A stretch of DNA of 41,430 nt from Actinobacteria bacterium UBA2184 (lineage in GTDB: Bacteria; Actinomycetota; Coriobacteriia; Anaerosomatales; Anaerosomataceae). Made by a program: the position numbers and the translations under genes. Numbering within the stretch: the first letter of the stretch is position 1; the number at the start of each line of letters is the position of its first letter. Shown here one piece after another: positions 32,816 to 41,430 of this stretch. The notes under the pieces are model-generated. The model was not told the origin of the DNA and did not search any database. It saw only the letters and a program-made list of their open reading frames with translations. The stretch is taken from NCBI GenBank assembly GCA_002328745.1, contig DCVQ01000008.1:1-41430 (forward strand). The letters run 5' to 3'.

Positions 32816-34884
32816 GCCGCACGCTGCTGCTCGAGCTCGGCGTGGAGGAAGTCCCCTCCGTCCCACTGTACGACGCCGTCGCACAACTGGAGACCCGTGC
32901 CGCCGCCGCGCTCAAGGGCGCGCGGCTCTCCTACGACACGATCGAGTCTTACGGGGCGCCGCGCCGCCTCGCCGTGATCGTGAAGGGCCTGGCCGAGCGG
33001 CAGGAGGACCTGTCGCTCAAGGTGAAGGGCCCGGCCGTGAAAGCCGCGTTCGACGCGGACGGCACGCCCACGAAGGCCGCCGAAGGCTTCGCCCGCAGCA
33101 GGGGCGTCGACGTGAGCGCGCTCGTGCGCGAGTCAGGCGACGGGGGCGAGTACGTCTTCGCGCAGGTGGAGGAGACGGGCATGCCGGCGCTCGAGGTGCT
33201 TCCCGATCTGCTGGCGACGCTCATCGGCGACATCGACTGGGCGAAGTCCATGCGCTGGGGGAGCGGTTCGACCCGCTTCATCCGACCCGTGCGGTCCATC
33301 GCGGCGCTCTTCGGCGACGAGGTCGTGCGCGTGCGGTTCGCGGGCCTCGAGGCCGGGCGCACGACGTTCGGGCACCGCTTCCTCGCGGGGCCGGCCGAGA
33401 TCCCCTCGGCCGACGAGTACCTGAGCACGGCGCGCTCGGTCAAAGTGATCGCGGACGCCGCCGAGCGGGCAAGCGCGATCCGCGAGGGCATCGACGCCGC
33501 GGTATCCGCGCTCGGGGCCGCCGCCGTGGTGCCCGAGAAGACGTTCGCCGAGGTCGTGAACCTCGTGGAGTGGCCCACGGTGGGCATCGGCCGGTTCGAC
33601 GAGGAGTACCTCGCCGTCCCGCGCGAGATCGTCGAAGAGGCGATGGAGAGCCACCAGCGGTACTTCCCGGTGGAAGGCCCGGACGGCGCGCTGCTCCCGC
33701 GGTTCGTCGTGGTGCACAACGGCGACCCCGCCCGCACCGACGCCATCATCGCCGGGCACGAGCGCGTGATCCGCGCGCGTCTCGCCGACGCCGCGTTCTT
33801 CTACCGCGAGGACCTCGCGCGGCCGCTGGAGGAGTACGTGCACCAGCTCGGCAGCATCGTGTTCCACGAGAAGCTCGGCTCGCTCGGCGCCAAGGTGCAG
33901 CGCATCGAGGCGCTCGCCGACTGGCTCGCCGTGGCAACCGACGCTCCCGCGGACCAGGCGGCCTACGCGACTCGCGCGGCGCACCTCGCGAAGGCGGACC
34001 TCGTGACGCATGCGGTCATCGAGTTCACGTCGCTCCAGGGCGTGATGGGCATGCGCTACGCGCTTGCGGCCGGAGAGGCGCCCGTCGTCGCCGAGGCCAT
34101 CGTCGATCACTACCGTCCGCGCTTCGCTGGCGACGAACTGCCGCGCTCGCTTGCCGGACGGATCGCGTCGATCGCCGACAAGCTCGACACCATCGTCGGC
34201 ATCTTCGCCATCGGCCAGGGGCCCACCGGCTCCGCCGACCCGTACGCGCTGCGCCGCTCGGCCATCGGCGTCCTCACGATGATGGCGGACGGAGGCGTCC
34301 GCTTCGACCTCGACCGCGCCATCGAAGCGGCGCTCGCGGGGTACGCCGACGCGGTCGCGGGGCTCGACCCCAACGCGGCCGGTGCGGCCGTGAAGGCCTT
34401 CTTCGACGGCCGTCTCGCGGTGATGCTCAAAGACCGCGGCTTCGCCTACGACGAGATCGAGGCCGTGATGGCGGTCGCCTCGGCCGACCCGGCGGACACT
34501 CTCCACCGCATCGCCGCGTTCGCCGAGTTCAGGTCGAGCGACGCTGGGCGGGACCTCTCGGTGGCGTTCCGGCGGGCCGCGAACCTCGCGGATGCCAGCG
34601 CGGGCGCAGAGACCGACTACGGCATGATGGCCGACGAGGAGCGCGCGCTCGCCGACGCCGTCGAGATCGCGCACGAGCGCGTCGACGCGCTGATGCGCGT
34701 GGACCGCGACTACGAGAGCGCGCTCGCGGCGCTTGCCGACCTGCGCGGCCCCGTGGACGCGTTCTTCGAGTCGGTGCTCGTCATGGATCCGGACGAGCGC
34801 GTGCGGGCGAACCGCCTGGCGCTGCTCAATCGCCTTGTCGGCCTGTTCGACGGGTTCGCCGATTTCGCGAAGCTTGCGGGGTAG
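32812..34884 (+). CDS. glyS: Glycyl-tRNA synthetase beta subunit
   Basis: 690-residue beta chain that binds tRNA-Gly. Conserved stretches include LLLELGVEEVPS near the start, ESYGAPRRLAVIV, KSMRWGSGSTRFIRPVR, ESHQRYFPV, GVMGMRYALAAGE, an HD-like central domain, DKLDTIVGIFAIGQGPTGSADPYALRR, and a C-terminal DALR-like anticodon-binding domain (FFESVLVMDPDERVRANRLALL). GTG start at 32812 overlaps the glyQ stop, fitting 1:1 subunit synthesis by coupling. Confidence 0.97.
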   Translation: MSRTLLLELGVEEVPSVPLYDAVAQLETRAAAALKGARLSYDTIESYGAPRRLAVIVKGLAERQEDLSLKVKGPAVKAAFDADGTPTKAAEGFARSRGVDVSALVRESGDGGEYVFAQVEETGMPALEVLPDLLATLIGDIDWAKSMRWGSGSTRFIRPVRSIAALFGDEVVRVRFAGLEAGRTTFGHRFLAGPAEIPSADEYLSTARSVKVIADAAERASAIREGIDAAVSALGAAAVVPEKTFAEVVNLVEWPTVGIGRFDEEYLAVPREIVEEAMESHQRYFPVEGPDGALLPRFVVVHNGDPARTDAIIAGHERVIRARLADAAFFYREDLARPLEEYVHQLGSIVFHEKLGSLGAKVQRIEALADWLAVATDAPADQAAYATRAAHLAKADLVTHAVIEFTSLQGVMGMRYALAAGEAPVVAEAIVDHYRPRFAGDELPRSLAGRIASIADKLDTIVGIFAIGQGPTGSADPYALRRSAIGVLTMMADGGVRFDLDRAIEAALAGYADAVAGLDPNAAGAAVKAFFDGRLAVMLKDRGFAYDEIEAVMAVASADPADTLHRIAAFAEFRSSDAGRDLSVAFRRAANLADASAGAETDYGMMADEERALADAVEIAHERVDALMRVDRDYESALAALADLRGPVDAFFESVLVMDPDERVRANRLALLNRLVGLFDGFADFAKLAG

Positions 34885-34888
34885 GCCG

Positions 34889-35707
34889 GTGCGAAAGGAC
34901 CCCGTCACGATCCACATCCTCTCGGACTCGCTCGGCGAGACGGGAGAGACGGTGGCGCTCGCGGCGGTGTCGCAGTTCGTGCCCAATGCGTTTCGGATCG
35001 AGCGTCTGCCGAAGGTGACCGCGCCGGGCGACCTGCGGGACCTGGTGCGTCAACACTGCGGCGGGGACTGCATATTCTTCTACACGCTCGTCGACGCGCC
35101 GCTCCGTTCCGAGATGGAACGCCTGGTCGCGGGCGGCGTGATCGGAGTGGACCTGCTCGGTCCTGCTGTCGCGCTCCTGGCGAAGGTGACCGGCATCGCG
35201 CCGACCGGTGAGGTCGGGCGAATCCGGCGCACCGACGAGGGCTACTTCGACCGCATCGAGGCGATGGAGTTCGCCGTCAAGCACGACGACGGCCGCAACC
35301 CCGAGGGCCTCGCGGACGCCGACATCGTGCTTCTCGGCGTGTCCCGCACGAGCAAGACGCCGATCTCGATGTACCTGGCGTTCAAGGGATGGCGCGTCGC
35401 CAACGTGCCGCTCGCCCCCGGGGTCGCGCCCCCCGATGAGATCTTCCTCCTCGATCCTCGCCGCGTGTTCGGCCTGGTCACGAGCGTCGACGTCCTCCTC
35501 GCGATCCGGCAGGAGCGCATGCGGGAGCTCGGCGGGTACGTGCCTGGCTACGCGGACCGTGAAGCCGTGGTGGCCGAACTTGCAGAGGCGCGACAGGTGA
35601 TGCGCAAGATCGGCTGTCTGGTCGTCCATACGGACAACCGCGCGGTGGAGGAGTCGGCGCAAGAGATACTGCGGCACGTCGGGATCGTCTACGAGACCGC
35701 CGACTGA
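34889..35707 (+). CDS. Pyruvate, phosphate dikinase regulatory protein (DUF299 family)
   Basis: A bifunctional kinase/pyrophosphorylase that inactivates PPDK by ADP-dependent phosphorylation of a threonine near the catalytic His and reactivates it with phosphate. 272 residues with ILSDSLGETGETV at the start, FFYTLVDAPLR, the P-loop-like GVSRTSKTP (150-158) and LAFKGWRVANVPL. DUF299 also includes PEP synthase regulators; the adjacent ppdK decides in favour of PPDK. Start is the GTG at 34889, 4 bases after the glyS stop; a longer frame runs back into glyS. ppdK lies 106 bases on. Confidence 0.93.
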   Translation: MRKDPVTIHILSDSLGETGETVALAAVSQFVPNAFRIERLPKVTAPGDLRDLVRQHCGGDCIFFYTLVDAPLRSEMERLVAGGVIGVDLLGPAVALLAKVTGIAPTGEVGRIRRTDEGYFDRIEAMEFAVKHDDGRNPEGLADADIVLLGVSRTSKTPISMYLAFKGWRVANVPLAPGVAPPDEIFLLDPRRVFGLVTSVDVLLAIRQERMRELGGYVPGYADREAVVAELAEARQVMRKIGCLVVHTDNRAVEESAQEILRHVGIVYETAD

Positions 35708-35766
35708 GCGTTTCGCGGCCCGCGCGAGCGGCCGTTCGGGGGTGCCAACCCCGGCGGCGCGTAGGC

Positions 35767-35772
35767 TATGAT
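35767..35772 (+). promoter_or_regulatory. Putative ppdK -10 element
   Basis: GGC-TATGAT, 41 bases before the ppdK start, in the 106-base gap after the regulator gene. No matching -35. The gap also holds a weak 5-bp hairpin (35716-35720 with 35730-35734). Confidence 0.36.
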
Positions 35773-35813
35773 GCTGGGTACACCGGGGGCCTGCACGAGA
35801 GAGAGGGAGCGAG

Positions 35814-38531
35814 TTGGCTGACACGAAGCGCGTCTACGCATTCGGCGGCGGTCAGACCGAGGGCAACAAGGACATGAAGTTCATCCTCGGCGGCAAGGGC
35901 GCCAATCTGGCCGAGATGGCCAACATGGGGCTTCCGGTCCCACCCGGCTTCACCATCACCTGTCAGGCGTGCATTGAGTACTACAACGCCACCCCGCCCG
36001 CATTCCCGGCGGGACTCGCCGATGAGATCGCGGCCAACGTCGCAGCGCTCGAGGCCAAGATGGGCAAGAAGCTCGGCGATGAAGCCGATCCGCTGCTCGT
36101 CTCGGTGCGCTCCGGCTCCCCGTTCTCGATGCCCGGCATGATGGACACGGTCCTCAACCTCGGACTCAACGACCGGTCGGTGCAGGGTCTCATCGCCAAG
36201 AGCGGCAACGAGCGCTTCGCGTGGGACAGCTACCGCCGGTTCATCCAGATGTTCAGCAAGGTCGTGCTCGACGCCGAAGGCGACCTGTTCGAGAACGCCA
36301 TCAACACGATGAAGATGGCGCGTGGGGTGGCCGAGGACACCGAGTTGAGCGCCGCCGACTTGCGCGAGCTCGTCGAGGTCTTCAAGGGCATCGTGGCCGA
36401 ACACGTGCCTGCCGCCGAGTATCCGCAGCTCGTCACGGGAGGCAAGGTCGCGTTCCCGCAGGACGTCGCCGACCAGCTCCACCTGGCGATCGAGGCGGTG
36501 TTCAAGAGCTGGAACAACCGTCGCGCCATCGACTACCGGCGCATGGAGAAGATCGCCGACGACCTCGGAACCGCAGTGAACGTGCAAGCGATGGTCTTCG
36601 GGAACATGGGTGAGACCTCCGGCACCGGCGTGGGCTTCACCCGCAACGCTGCCGATGGCACGAAGGAGTACTACGGTGACTTCCTCACCAACGCGCAGGG
36701 TGAGGACGTCGTGGCCGGCATCCGCAAGACCCGCCCGATAGCCGAGCTCTCGGAGGCCCTGCCCGAGGCCGGCAGGGAACTCTACGAGGTCTTCGAGATC
36801 CTCGAGAAGGCCTATCGCGACATGTGCGACATCGAGTTCACCATCCAGGAGGGCAAACTCTGGATGCTCCAGACGCGCATCGGCAAACGCACGGCGCGTG
36901 CGGCGCTCAAGATCGCGGTCGATATGGTCGGGGAGGGCATGATCGCCAAGGAAGAGGCGATCTTGCGCATCGACCCGGCGCAGCTCGACCAGCTCCTGCA
37001 CCCGCAGTTCGACCGAAACGCGTCCTACGACGTGCTGGCGAAGGGCCTGAACGCGAGTCCGGGTGCGGCGGTCGGCGAGGTCGTCTTCTCGGCTGACGCC
37101 GCCGAGGAAGCCGCCGCGGAAGGGCGCAAGGTCATCCTGGTGCGGTGGGAGACCACACCGGACGACCTGCATGGCATGATCGCCGCGCAGGGGATCCTCA
37201 CGAGCCATGGCGGCAAGACATCGCACGCGGCTGTGGTCGCGCGCGGCATGGGCAAGCCGGCCGTGTGCGGCGCCGAGGCGCTCAAGATCGACGCGAAGGC
37301 CAAACAGGCCGCCATCTCCGGCACGAACGTCGTGCTGCGGGAGGGCGACATCATCTCCATCGACGGCACCACGGGCATCGTCGTGCTCGGCCAGGTGGAG
37401 CTCGTGCAGCCCGAAGTCTCGGGCGACTTCGACACTATCCTCGGGTGGGCTGACGAGGTGCGCACGATGGGCGTGCGCGCGAACGCCGACACGCCGGAAG
37501 ACGCGGCGCTCGGCCGGAGATTCGGCGCGGCTGGCATTGGCCTGTGCCGCACGGAGCACATGTTCCTCGGGGAGCGGAAGGACATCATCCAGGACTTCAT
37601 CCTGGCCTCCGAGGACAGCGTGCGTCGGGGCGCGCTCGACAAGCTGCTCAAGGTCCAGACCGAGGACTACCTGGGCATCTTTGAGGCCATGGACGGGCTG
37701 CCGGTCACGGTCAGGCTGCTCGACCCGCCGCTGCACGAGTTCCTGGACTCGCCGCGCGAACTCGAGGTCGAGATCGTGCGCGCAGAGTGTTCAGGCGCAT
37801 CGGCTGAGCAACTGGCGGCCAAGCGCAGGCTGCTCACACAGATCGACGCCATGGCCGAGATGAACCCGATGCTCGGTCTCCGGGGCTGCCGCCTCGGCAT
37901 CATGTACCCGGAGCTCTACGCGCTGCAGGTCGAAGCCATCACGCGCGCGGCATGCCAGCTCAAGAAGCAGGGCAAGGACCCGCGTCCGGAGATCATGATC
38001 CCGCTCGTCAGCGTGCGCGCCGAGCTTTCGACGCTCCGCGAGGAGACCGAGAAGGTCATCGCCGAGGTGTGCGGGGGCGAGGGCGTGGAGGTGTCCATCC
38101 CCATCGGCACCATGATCGAGCTCCCGCGTGCCGCGGTGTGCGCCGACGAGATAGCCGAGGTGGCCGACTTCTTCAGCTTCGGCACCAACGACCTCACGCA
38201 GACGACCTTCGGCTTCAGCCGCGACGATATCGAGAGCAAGTTCCTGCCGCGGTACCTCGAGCGCAAGGTGCTGGCGCGCAATCCCTTCGAGACCATCGAC
38301 GCGGGTGTGGCGAAGCTCGTCGCGCTCGGGTGCGAGCGCGGACGCGCCACCAACGCGAAGCTCAAGCTCGGCGTCTGCGGAGAGCACGGCGGCGATCCCG
38401 AGAGCGTGAAGACGTTCTTCGGCATCGGGCTCGACTACGTGAGCTGCTCGCCCTACCGCGTGCCGCTCGCCCGGCTCGCATCGGCGCAGGCGACGCTCGC
38501 ACAGGCCGCGAAGGGCTCCGATAACCGATAG
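35814..38531 (+). CDS. ppdK: Pyruvate, phosphate dikinase
   Basis: Interconverts pyruvate + ATP + Pi and PEP + AMP + PPi; in anaerobes often run with PPi in the glycolytic direction. 905 residues: N-terminal ATP-grasp domain (FGGGQTEGNKDMKFILGGKG; SVRSGSPFSMPGMMDTVLNLG), the swivelling phosphohistidine domain with LTSHGGKTSHAAVVARGMGKP (His471 catalytic; Thr469 matches the residue targeted by the regulator), and a C-terminal TIM barrel ending in the PEP/pyruvate site with catalytic Cys855 (VCGEHGGDP). The start is an unusual TTG at 35814, behind GAGGGAG; no other start fits the family N-terminus. Confidence 0.97.
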   Translation: MADTKRVYAFGGGQTEGNKDMKFILGGKGANLAEMANMGLPVPPGFTITCQACIEYYNATPPAFPAGLADEIAANVAALEAKMGKKLGDEADPLLVSVRSGSPFSMPGMMDTVLNLGLNDRSVQGLIAKSGNERFAWDSYRRFIQMFSKVVLDAEGDLFENAINTMKMARGVAEDTELSAADLRELVEVFKGIVAEHVPAAEYPQLVTGGKVAFPQDVADQLHLAIEAVFKSWNNRRAIDYRRMEKIADDLGTAVNVQAMVFGNMGETSGTGVGFTRNAADGTKEYYGDFLTNAQGEDVVAGIRKTRPIAELSEALPEAGRELYEVFEILEKAYRDMCDIEFTIQEGKLWMLQTRIGKRTARAALKIAVDMVGEGMIAKEEAILRIDPAQLDQLLHPQFDRNASYDVLAKGLNASPGAAVGEVVFSADAAEEAAAEGRKVILVRWETTPDDLHGMIAAQGILTSHGGKTSHAAVVARGMGKPAVCGAEALKIDAKAKQAAISGTNVVLREGDIISIDGTTGIVVLGQVELVQPEVSGDFDTILGWADEVRTMGVRANADTPEDAALGRRFGAAGIGLCRTEHMFLGERKDIIQDFILASEDSVRRGALDKLLKVQTEDYLGIFEAMDGLPVTVRLLDPPLHEFLDSPRELEVEIVRAECSGASAEQLAAKRRLLTQIDAMAEMNPMLGLRGCRLGIMYPELYALQVEAITRAACQLKKQGKDPRPEIMIPLVSVRAELSTLREETEKVIAEVCGGEGVEVSIPIGTMIELPRAAVCADEIAEVADFFSFGTNDLTQTTFGFSRDDIESKFLPRYLERKVLARNPFETIDAGVAKLVALGCERGRATNAKLKLGVCGEHGGDPESVKTFFGIGLDYVSCSPYRVPLARLASAQATLAQAAKGSDNR

Positions 38532-38539
38532 GTCCCTCC

Positions 38540-38573
38540 GGTGAGGGCGTCGGGGAGTCTCGGCGCCCTCACC
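38540..38573 (+). terminator. Hairpin after ppdK
   Basis: GGTGAGGGCG (38540-38549) pairs with CGCCCTCACC (38564-38573) around a 14-base loop, 9 bases after the ppdK stop. No T-tract follows, so factor-independent termination is uncertain. Confidence 0.55.
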
Positions 38574-38597
38574 GCATCGAGCAAGCGAAGGTCGCCG

Positions 38598-39638
38598 GTG
38601 GATCCCGTCATCATGTCGCGTGAAGCGTACGAGGCCGCCGAGGCAGCGCGGCTCTCGCCGCGGGCCGCGCTCTCGTCCGCGTCTCGCGGCCGCGAGCATC
38701 CTACGCGTGTCGACCCGTACCGCACCGACTTCCAGCGCGACCGCGACCGGATCCTCCACTGCAAGGCGTTCCGGCGTCTCTCGCACAAGACGCAGGTCTT
38801 CCTCGCGCCCGAGGGCGACCACTACCGCACGAGGCTCACGCACACGCTCGAGGTGTCGCAGATCGCGCGGTCGATCGCGCGGGCCCTGTGCCTGAACGAG
38901 GACCTTGCCGAGGCCGTCGCTCTGGGCCACGACCTGGGGCACACGCCCTTCGGCCACATCGGGGAGTCGGCGCTGAACGACGCGCTCAAGGTTGCCAAGC
39001 GCCACCACCCCAAGGCGCCGTACCCGTTCCGCCACAACCTGCAGAGCCTGCGCATCGTCGAGTCCCTCGAGTACGAGGGCAAAGGGCTGAACCTGACCTG
39101 GGAGGTGCGCGACGGGATCCGCTGCCACACAGGGAAGAAGCGGGCCTCGACCCTCGAGGGCCAGATCGTGGCCATCTCCGATCGTGTGGCGTACGTGAAC
39201 CACGACATCGACGACGCGATCCGCGGCGGCATCCTCACCGAGGACGACCTTCCCGGGGGGCCCTGCGGCGTGCTGGGACGCACGATGAACGAGCGCATCA
39301 CGACCATGGTCACGAGTCTGGTGCAGACCACCGCGGCGTCTCCGACGGTGACGATGGACCCGGTGGTCCACAAGGCGATGATGGACCTGCGTTCGTTCCT
39401 GTTCGACAACGTCTATCTCTCGCCGAATGCGAAGGCCGAGGAGCCCAAGGCGTACGGGGTGGTCCGAACGCTCTTCGAGCATTACCTCGCGAATCCCGAC
39501 GACCTGCCGATCGACGAGCGGCCCCTCGCCGAGGAGGACCTCGCCCGGGCGGTCACCGACTACGTGTCGGGGATGACCGACCGTTTCGCCATCCGGACCT
39601 ACGAACGGCTGAAGATCCCAAGCCGCTGGCGCGTGTGA
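38598..39638 (+). CDS. dgt: Deoxyguanosinetriphosphate triphosphohydrolase-like protein (dNTPase, HD domain)
   Basis: Hydrolyses dNTPs to deoxynucleosides and triphosphate. 346 residues with the bacterial dNTPase pattern: EAARLSPRAALSSASRGREH, YRTDFQRDRDRILHCKAFRRLSHKTQVF, then HD residues H82 (RLTHTLEV), H111-D112 (GHDLGHTPFGH) and a later ISDRVAYVNHDIDDA. Start is the GTG at 38598 with GAAGG upstream; the ATG at 38613 is an equally family-like alternative. A frame start at 38541 lies inside the ppdK hairpin and was rejected. It is the short, non-E. coli-type form, annotated widely as dGTPase-like. Confidence 0.92.
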   Translation: MDPVIMSREAYEAAEAARLSPRAALSSASRGREHPTRVDPYRTDFQRDRDRILHCKAFRRLSHKTQVFLAPEGDHYRTRLTHTLEVSQIARSIARALCLNEDLAEAVALGHDLGHTPFGHIGESALNDALKVAKRHHPKAPYPFRHNLQSLRIVESLEYEGKGLNLTWEVRDGIRCHTGKKRASTLEGQIVAISDRVAYVNHDIDDAIRGGILTEDDLPGGPCGVLGRTMNERITTMVTSLVQTTAASPTVTMDPVVHKAMMDLRSFLFDNVYLSPNAKAEEPKAYGVVRTLFEHYLANPDDLPIDERPLAEEDLARAVTDYVSGMTDRFAIRTYERLKIPSRWRV

Positions 39639-39716
39639 GTTCCGGCGGGTCGGGAGCCGGTGCGTTCCCCGCGCGCGGCCATCGCGTCGGGGCCTTGCGG
39701 ATACGTCGCCGATTTG

Positions 39717-39745
39717 TTGCCGCTCGTTGCGAGGTCGGCTACCAT
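39717..39745 (+). promoter_or_regulatory. Putative hppA promoter
   Basis: TTGCCG (39717-39722), a 17-bp spacer and TACCAT (39740-39745) preceded by GGC, inside the 180-base gap after dgt. It would give a leader of about 65 bases. The rest of the gap shows only a weak 5-bp hairpin (39642-39646 with 39656-39660). Confidence 0.5.
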
Positions 39746-39818
39746 TGCCGAAACGCCGAGGGGGTCTCGCGACTGCTTCGGCTGCTCGATTGTTCACCGG
39801 GAAGGGAGACTTGCGTTC

Positions 39819-41430
39819 ATGGCTGACATGCAGGAATGGATCGCCTGGTTCGCGCCGGTAGCCGCCGTCATCGGTTTTGGTGTGGCGCTCTACCTGGCGA
39901 GCTGGGTGCTCAAGCAGAATCCGGGCAACGAGCGGATGCAGGAGATCTCGAAGGCCACGCAGGAAGGCGCGCTCGCCTTCCTTCTGCGCGAGTACCGGGT
40001 CCTCGGCATCTTCGCTGCCGTTGTGGCCGTCGTGCTCGGCTTCGCCGTCACGTGGCTGACCGCGGTCGCGTTCCTGACCGGCGCCATCCTCTCGGCGGCG
40101 GCGGGTTACATCGGCATGACGATAGCCACGCGCGCGAACTCGCGTACGGCCCAGGCCGCGACCGAGGGCGTTCACAAGGCGCTTCAGGTCGCCTTCCGCT
40201 CCGGCCTCACGATGGGCCTGACGGTCGCATCGTTCGGCCTGGGCGGTCTGTCACTGTGGGCGATCACGATGCTGATCATGGGTGAGAACCCGGTCGCCAA
40301 TGCGGAGATCGTCAACGGCTTCGCGATGGGCGCCAGCTCGATCGCGCTGTTCGCGCGTGTCGGCGGCGGCATCTACACGAAGGCGGCCGATGTCGGTGCA
40401 GACCTCGTGGGTAAGGTCGAAGCCGGCATCCCCGAGGACGATCCGCGCAACCCGGCCACCATCGCCGATAACGTCGGCGACAACGTCGGTGACGTGGCCG
40501 GCATGGGCGCCGACCTGTTCGAGAGCTATGTCGGCTCGATCCTCGCGCCGATGGTGCTGGCGGTGAGCCTGTGGTTCGTGCCGGGCGTCGCCAAGTCGAT
40601 CGACCTCATGTACGGGCTGTCGGTCCCGCTGCTGATCGCCGGGTTCGGCATCATCATGTCGATCATCGGCCTGTTCGCAGTGAACGCGAAGGAGGGCGCT
40701 AACCTGCACTCGGCGCTCAACAAGGGCACGTACGTGGCGGCCGTCCTCGAGGTCATCGCCATGGGCTTCCTGTTCTGGCACTGGAGCACACGGGTGGATG
40801 CCGACCCCGCTCGCATGTGGTACTTCGCGTCGGTCGTGGCCGGTCTTGCCGCGGGTATCGCGATCGGCAAGATCACCGAGTACTACTGTTCGGATCACTA
40901 CAGCCCGGTCAAGAAGATCGCTCAGGCCTCCGAGACCGGTGCCGCTACCAACATCATCGCGGGTCTGGGTACGGGCATGATGTCGACCGCGCTGCCGATC
41001 CTGGTCGTCGGCATCGGCATTCTCGTCGCTTACACTGCCGGTAACCTCGCCGATCCGGGCAACGATCTGTCGGGGATCTACGGAATCGGTCTGGCGGCGC
41101 TGGGGATGCTCTCTATCACCGCGATCACCGTGGGTGTCGACGCCTACGGTCCTGTTGCGGACAACGCCGGTGGTATCGCCGAGATGGCGCACATGGGCAA
41201 AGACATCCGCAAGATCACCGATAGCCTCGACTCGGTCGGCAATACCACGGCCGCGATCGCCAAGGGCTTCGCGATCGGTTCTGCCGGTCTGACCGCTCTG
41301 GCGCTCTTCGTCGCCTTCAAGCAGTCGCTCACCAGTGGTGAGGGTGCGCTCACGCTCAACATGAATCTCGACAACCCCTTCGTCATCGTGGGTCTGTTCG
41401 TCGGTGGCATGCTGCCGTTCCTGTTCGGCG
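39819..41430 (+). CDS. hppA: Membrane-bound pyrophosphatase (ion-pumping), truncated at the window edge
   Basis: Couples PPi hydrolysis to H+ or Na+ export across the membrane. 537 residues are visible, with the C-terminal part beyond the edge. Many hydrophobic helices are present. The PPi/Mg-binding signature EDDPRNPATIADNVGDNVGD is near residues 205-224, followed by GADLFESYVGSI. The GNTTAAIAKG element (474-483) has Ala where K+-independent enzymes have Lys, so the enzyme is predicted to be K+-dependent; H+ versus Na+ specificity cannot be read safely. The ATG at 39819 follows AAGGGAG. With PPDK upstream it suggests PPi is used as an energy currency. Confidence 0.95.
   Translation, partial: MADMQEWIAWFAPVAAVIGFGVALYLASWVLKQNPGNERMQEISKATQEGALAFLLREYRVLGIFAAVVAVVLGFAVTWLTAVAFLTGAILSAAAGYIGMTIATRANSRTAQAATEGVHKALQVAFRSGLTMGLTVASFGLGGLSLWAITMLIMGENPVANAEIVNGFAMGASSIALFARVGGGIYTKAADVGADLVGKVEAGIPEDDPRNPATIADNVGDNVGDVAGMGADLFESYVGSILAPMVLAVSLWFVPGVAKSIDLMYGLSVPLLIAGFGIIMSIIGLFAVNAKEGANLHSALNKGTYVAAVLEVIAMGFLFWHWSTRVDADPARMWYFASVVAGLAAGIAIGKITEYYCSDHYSPVKKIAQASETGAATNIIAGLGTGMMSTALPILVVGIGILVAYTAGNLADPGNDLSGIYGIGLAALGMLSITAITVGVDAYGPVADNAGGIAEMAHMGKDIRKITDSLDSVGNTTAAIAKGFAIGSAGLTALALFVAFKQSLTSGEGALTLNMNLDNPFVIVGLFVGGMLPFLFG

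Noticed and set aside
37791..40175. A 794-codon open frame on the - strand opposite ppdK, dgt and hppA.
   Set aside because: It mirrors three well-supported genes, has the Arg/His/Asp-rich composition of an antisense frame in high-GC DNA, and shows no recognisable domain.
1..41430. Mobile elements, prophage, CRISPR arrays, toxin-antitoxin pairs or an obvious new defence locus.
   Set aside because: No transposase, integrase, repeat-spacer pattern or composition shift was seen; the window is core genome apart from the chagasin-type gene.

Overview
The window is about 41.4 kb of very GC-rich bacterial chromosome, densely packed and almost wholly on the + strand; only rpsT is on the - strand. 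Gene content and order (rplU-rpmA-obg-proBA-nadD-yqeK-LytR_C-rsfS, leuS, comEA-comEC-holA, rpsT/lepA-hemW-hrcA-dnaJ-rsmE-mtaB, phoH-HD phosphohydrolase-ybeY-dgkA-CBS-cdd-era-deoC-recO, glyQ-glyS, ppdR-ppdK, dgt, hppA) point to an Actinomycetota lineage near the Coriobacteriia. Supporting this are the two-subunit glycyl-tRNA synthetase (Actinomycetia normally use a single chain), the very high G+C content, and an anaerobe-like pyrophosphate metabolism (PPDK plus membrane pyrophosphatase). Taxonomy is an inference from content; no 16S gene is present. I see no insertion sequence, prophage, CRISPR array or plasmid feature.

Layout. 1-580: end of rplU, then rpmA, closed by a strong hairpin terminator. 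663-8171: a long unit with very short or overlapping junctions (obg, proB, proA, nadD, yqeK, an LCP-like/LytR_C membrane protein, rsfS, an EamA transporter). 8223-8399: an independent tRNA-Ala(GGC) unit with its own promoter and hairpins. 8450-11439: a chagasin-type lipoprotein and leuS. 11508-15599: competence DNA-uptake genes comEA and comEC, then holA, converging on rpsT at a shared hairpin. 16093-23401: lepA, hemW, hrcA (behind a CIRCE operator), dnaJ, rsmE, mtaB. 23464-31794: phoH, a PgpH-type HD phosphohydrolase, ybeY, a DgkA-PAP2 fusion, a CBS/CorC protein, cdd, era, deoC, recO. 31916-34884: glyQ-glyS. 34889-38531: the PPDK regulator and PPDK. 38598-39638: dgt. 39819 to the edge: the membrane pyrophosphatase, truncated by the window.

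How the genes work together. Most of the window serves ribosome assembly and translation (L21, L27, S20, Obg, Era, RsfS, YbeY, RsmE, MtaB, LepA, LeuRS, GlyRS, tRNA-Ala), with side groups for proline and NAD synthesis, nucleoside salvage, heat-shock control, DNA uptake and repair, and pyrophosphate-linked energy metabolism.

The points most worth a second look are: comEC has no stop at its expected end and stays open across the whole of holA; the only credible ribosome-binding site of comEA lies inside a perfect 15-bp hairpin; L21 carries an unusual Lys/Ala-repeat plus Cys3His zinc-finger-like tail; an LCP-like domain lacks the usual catalytic arginine and aspartate; and lepA appears to be nearly leaderless.
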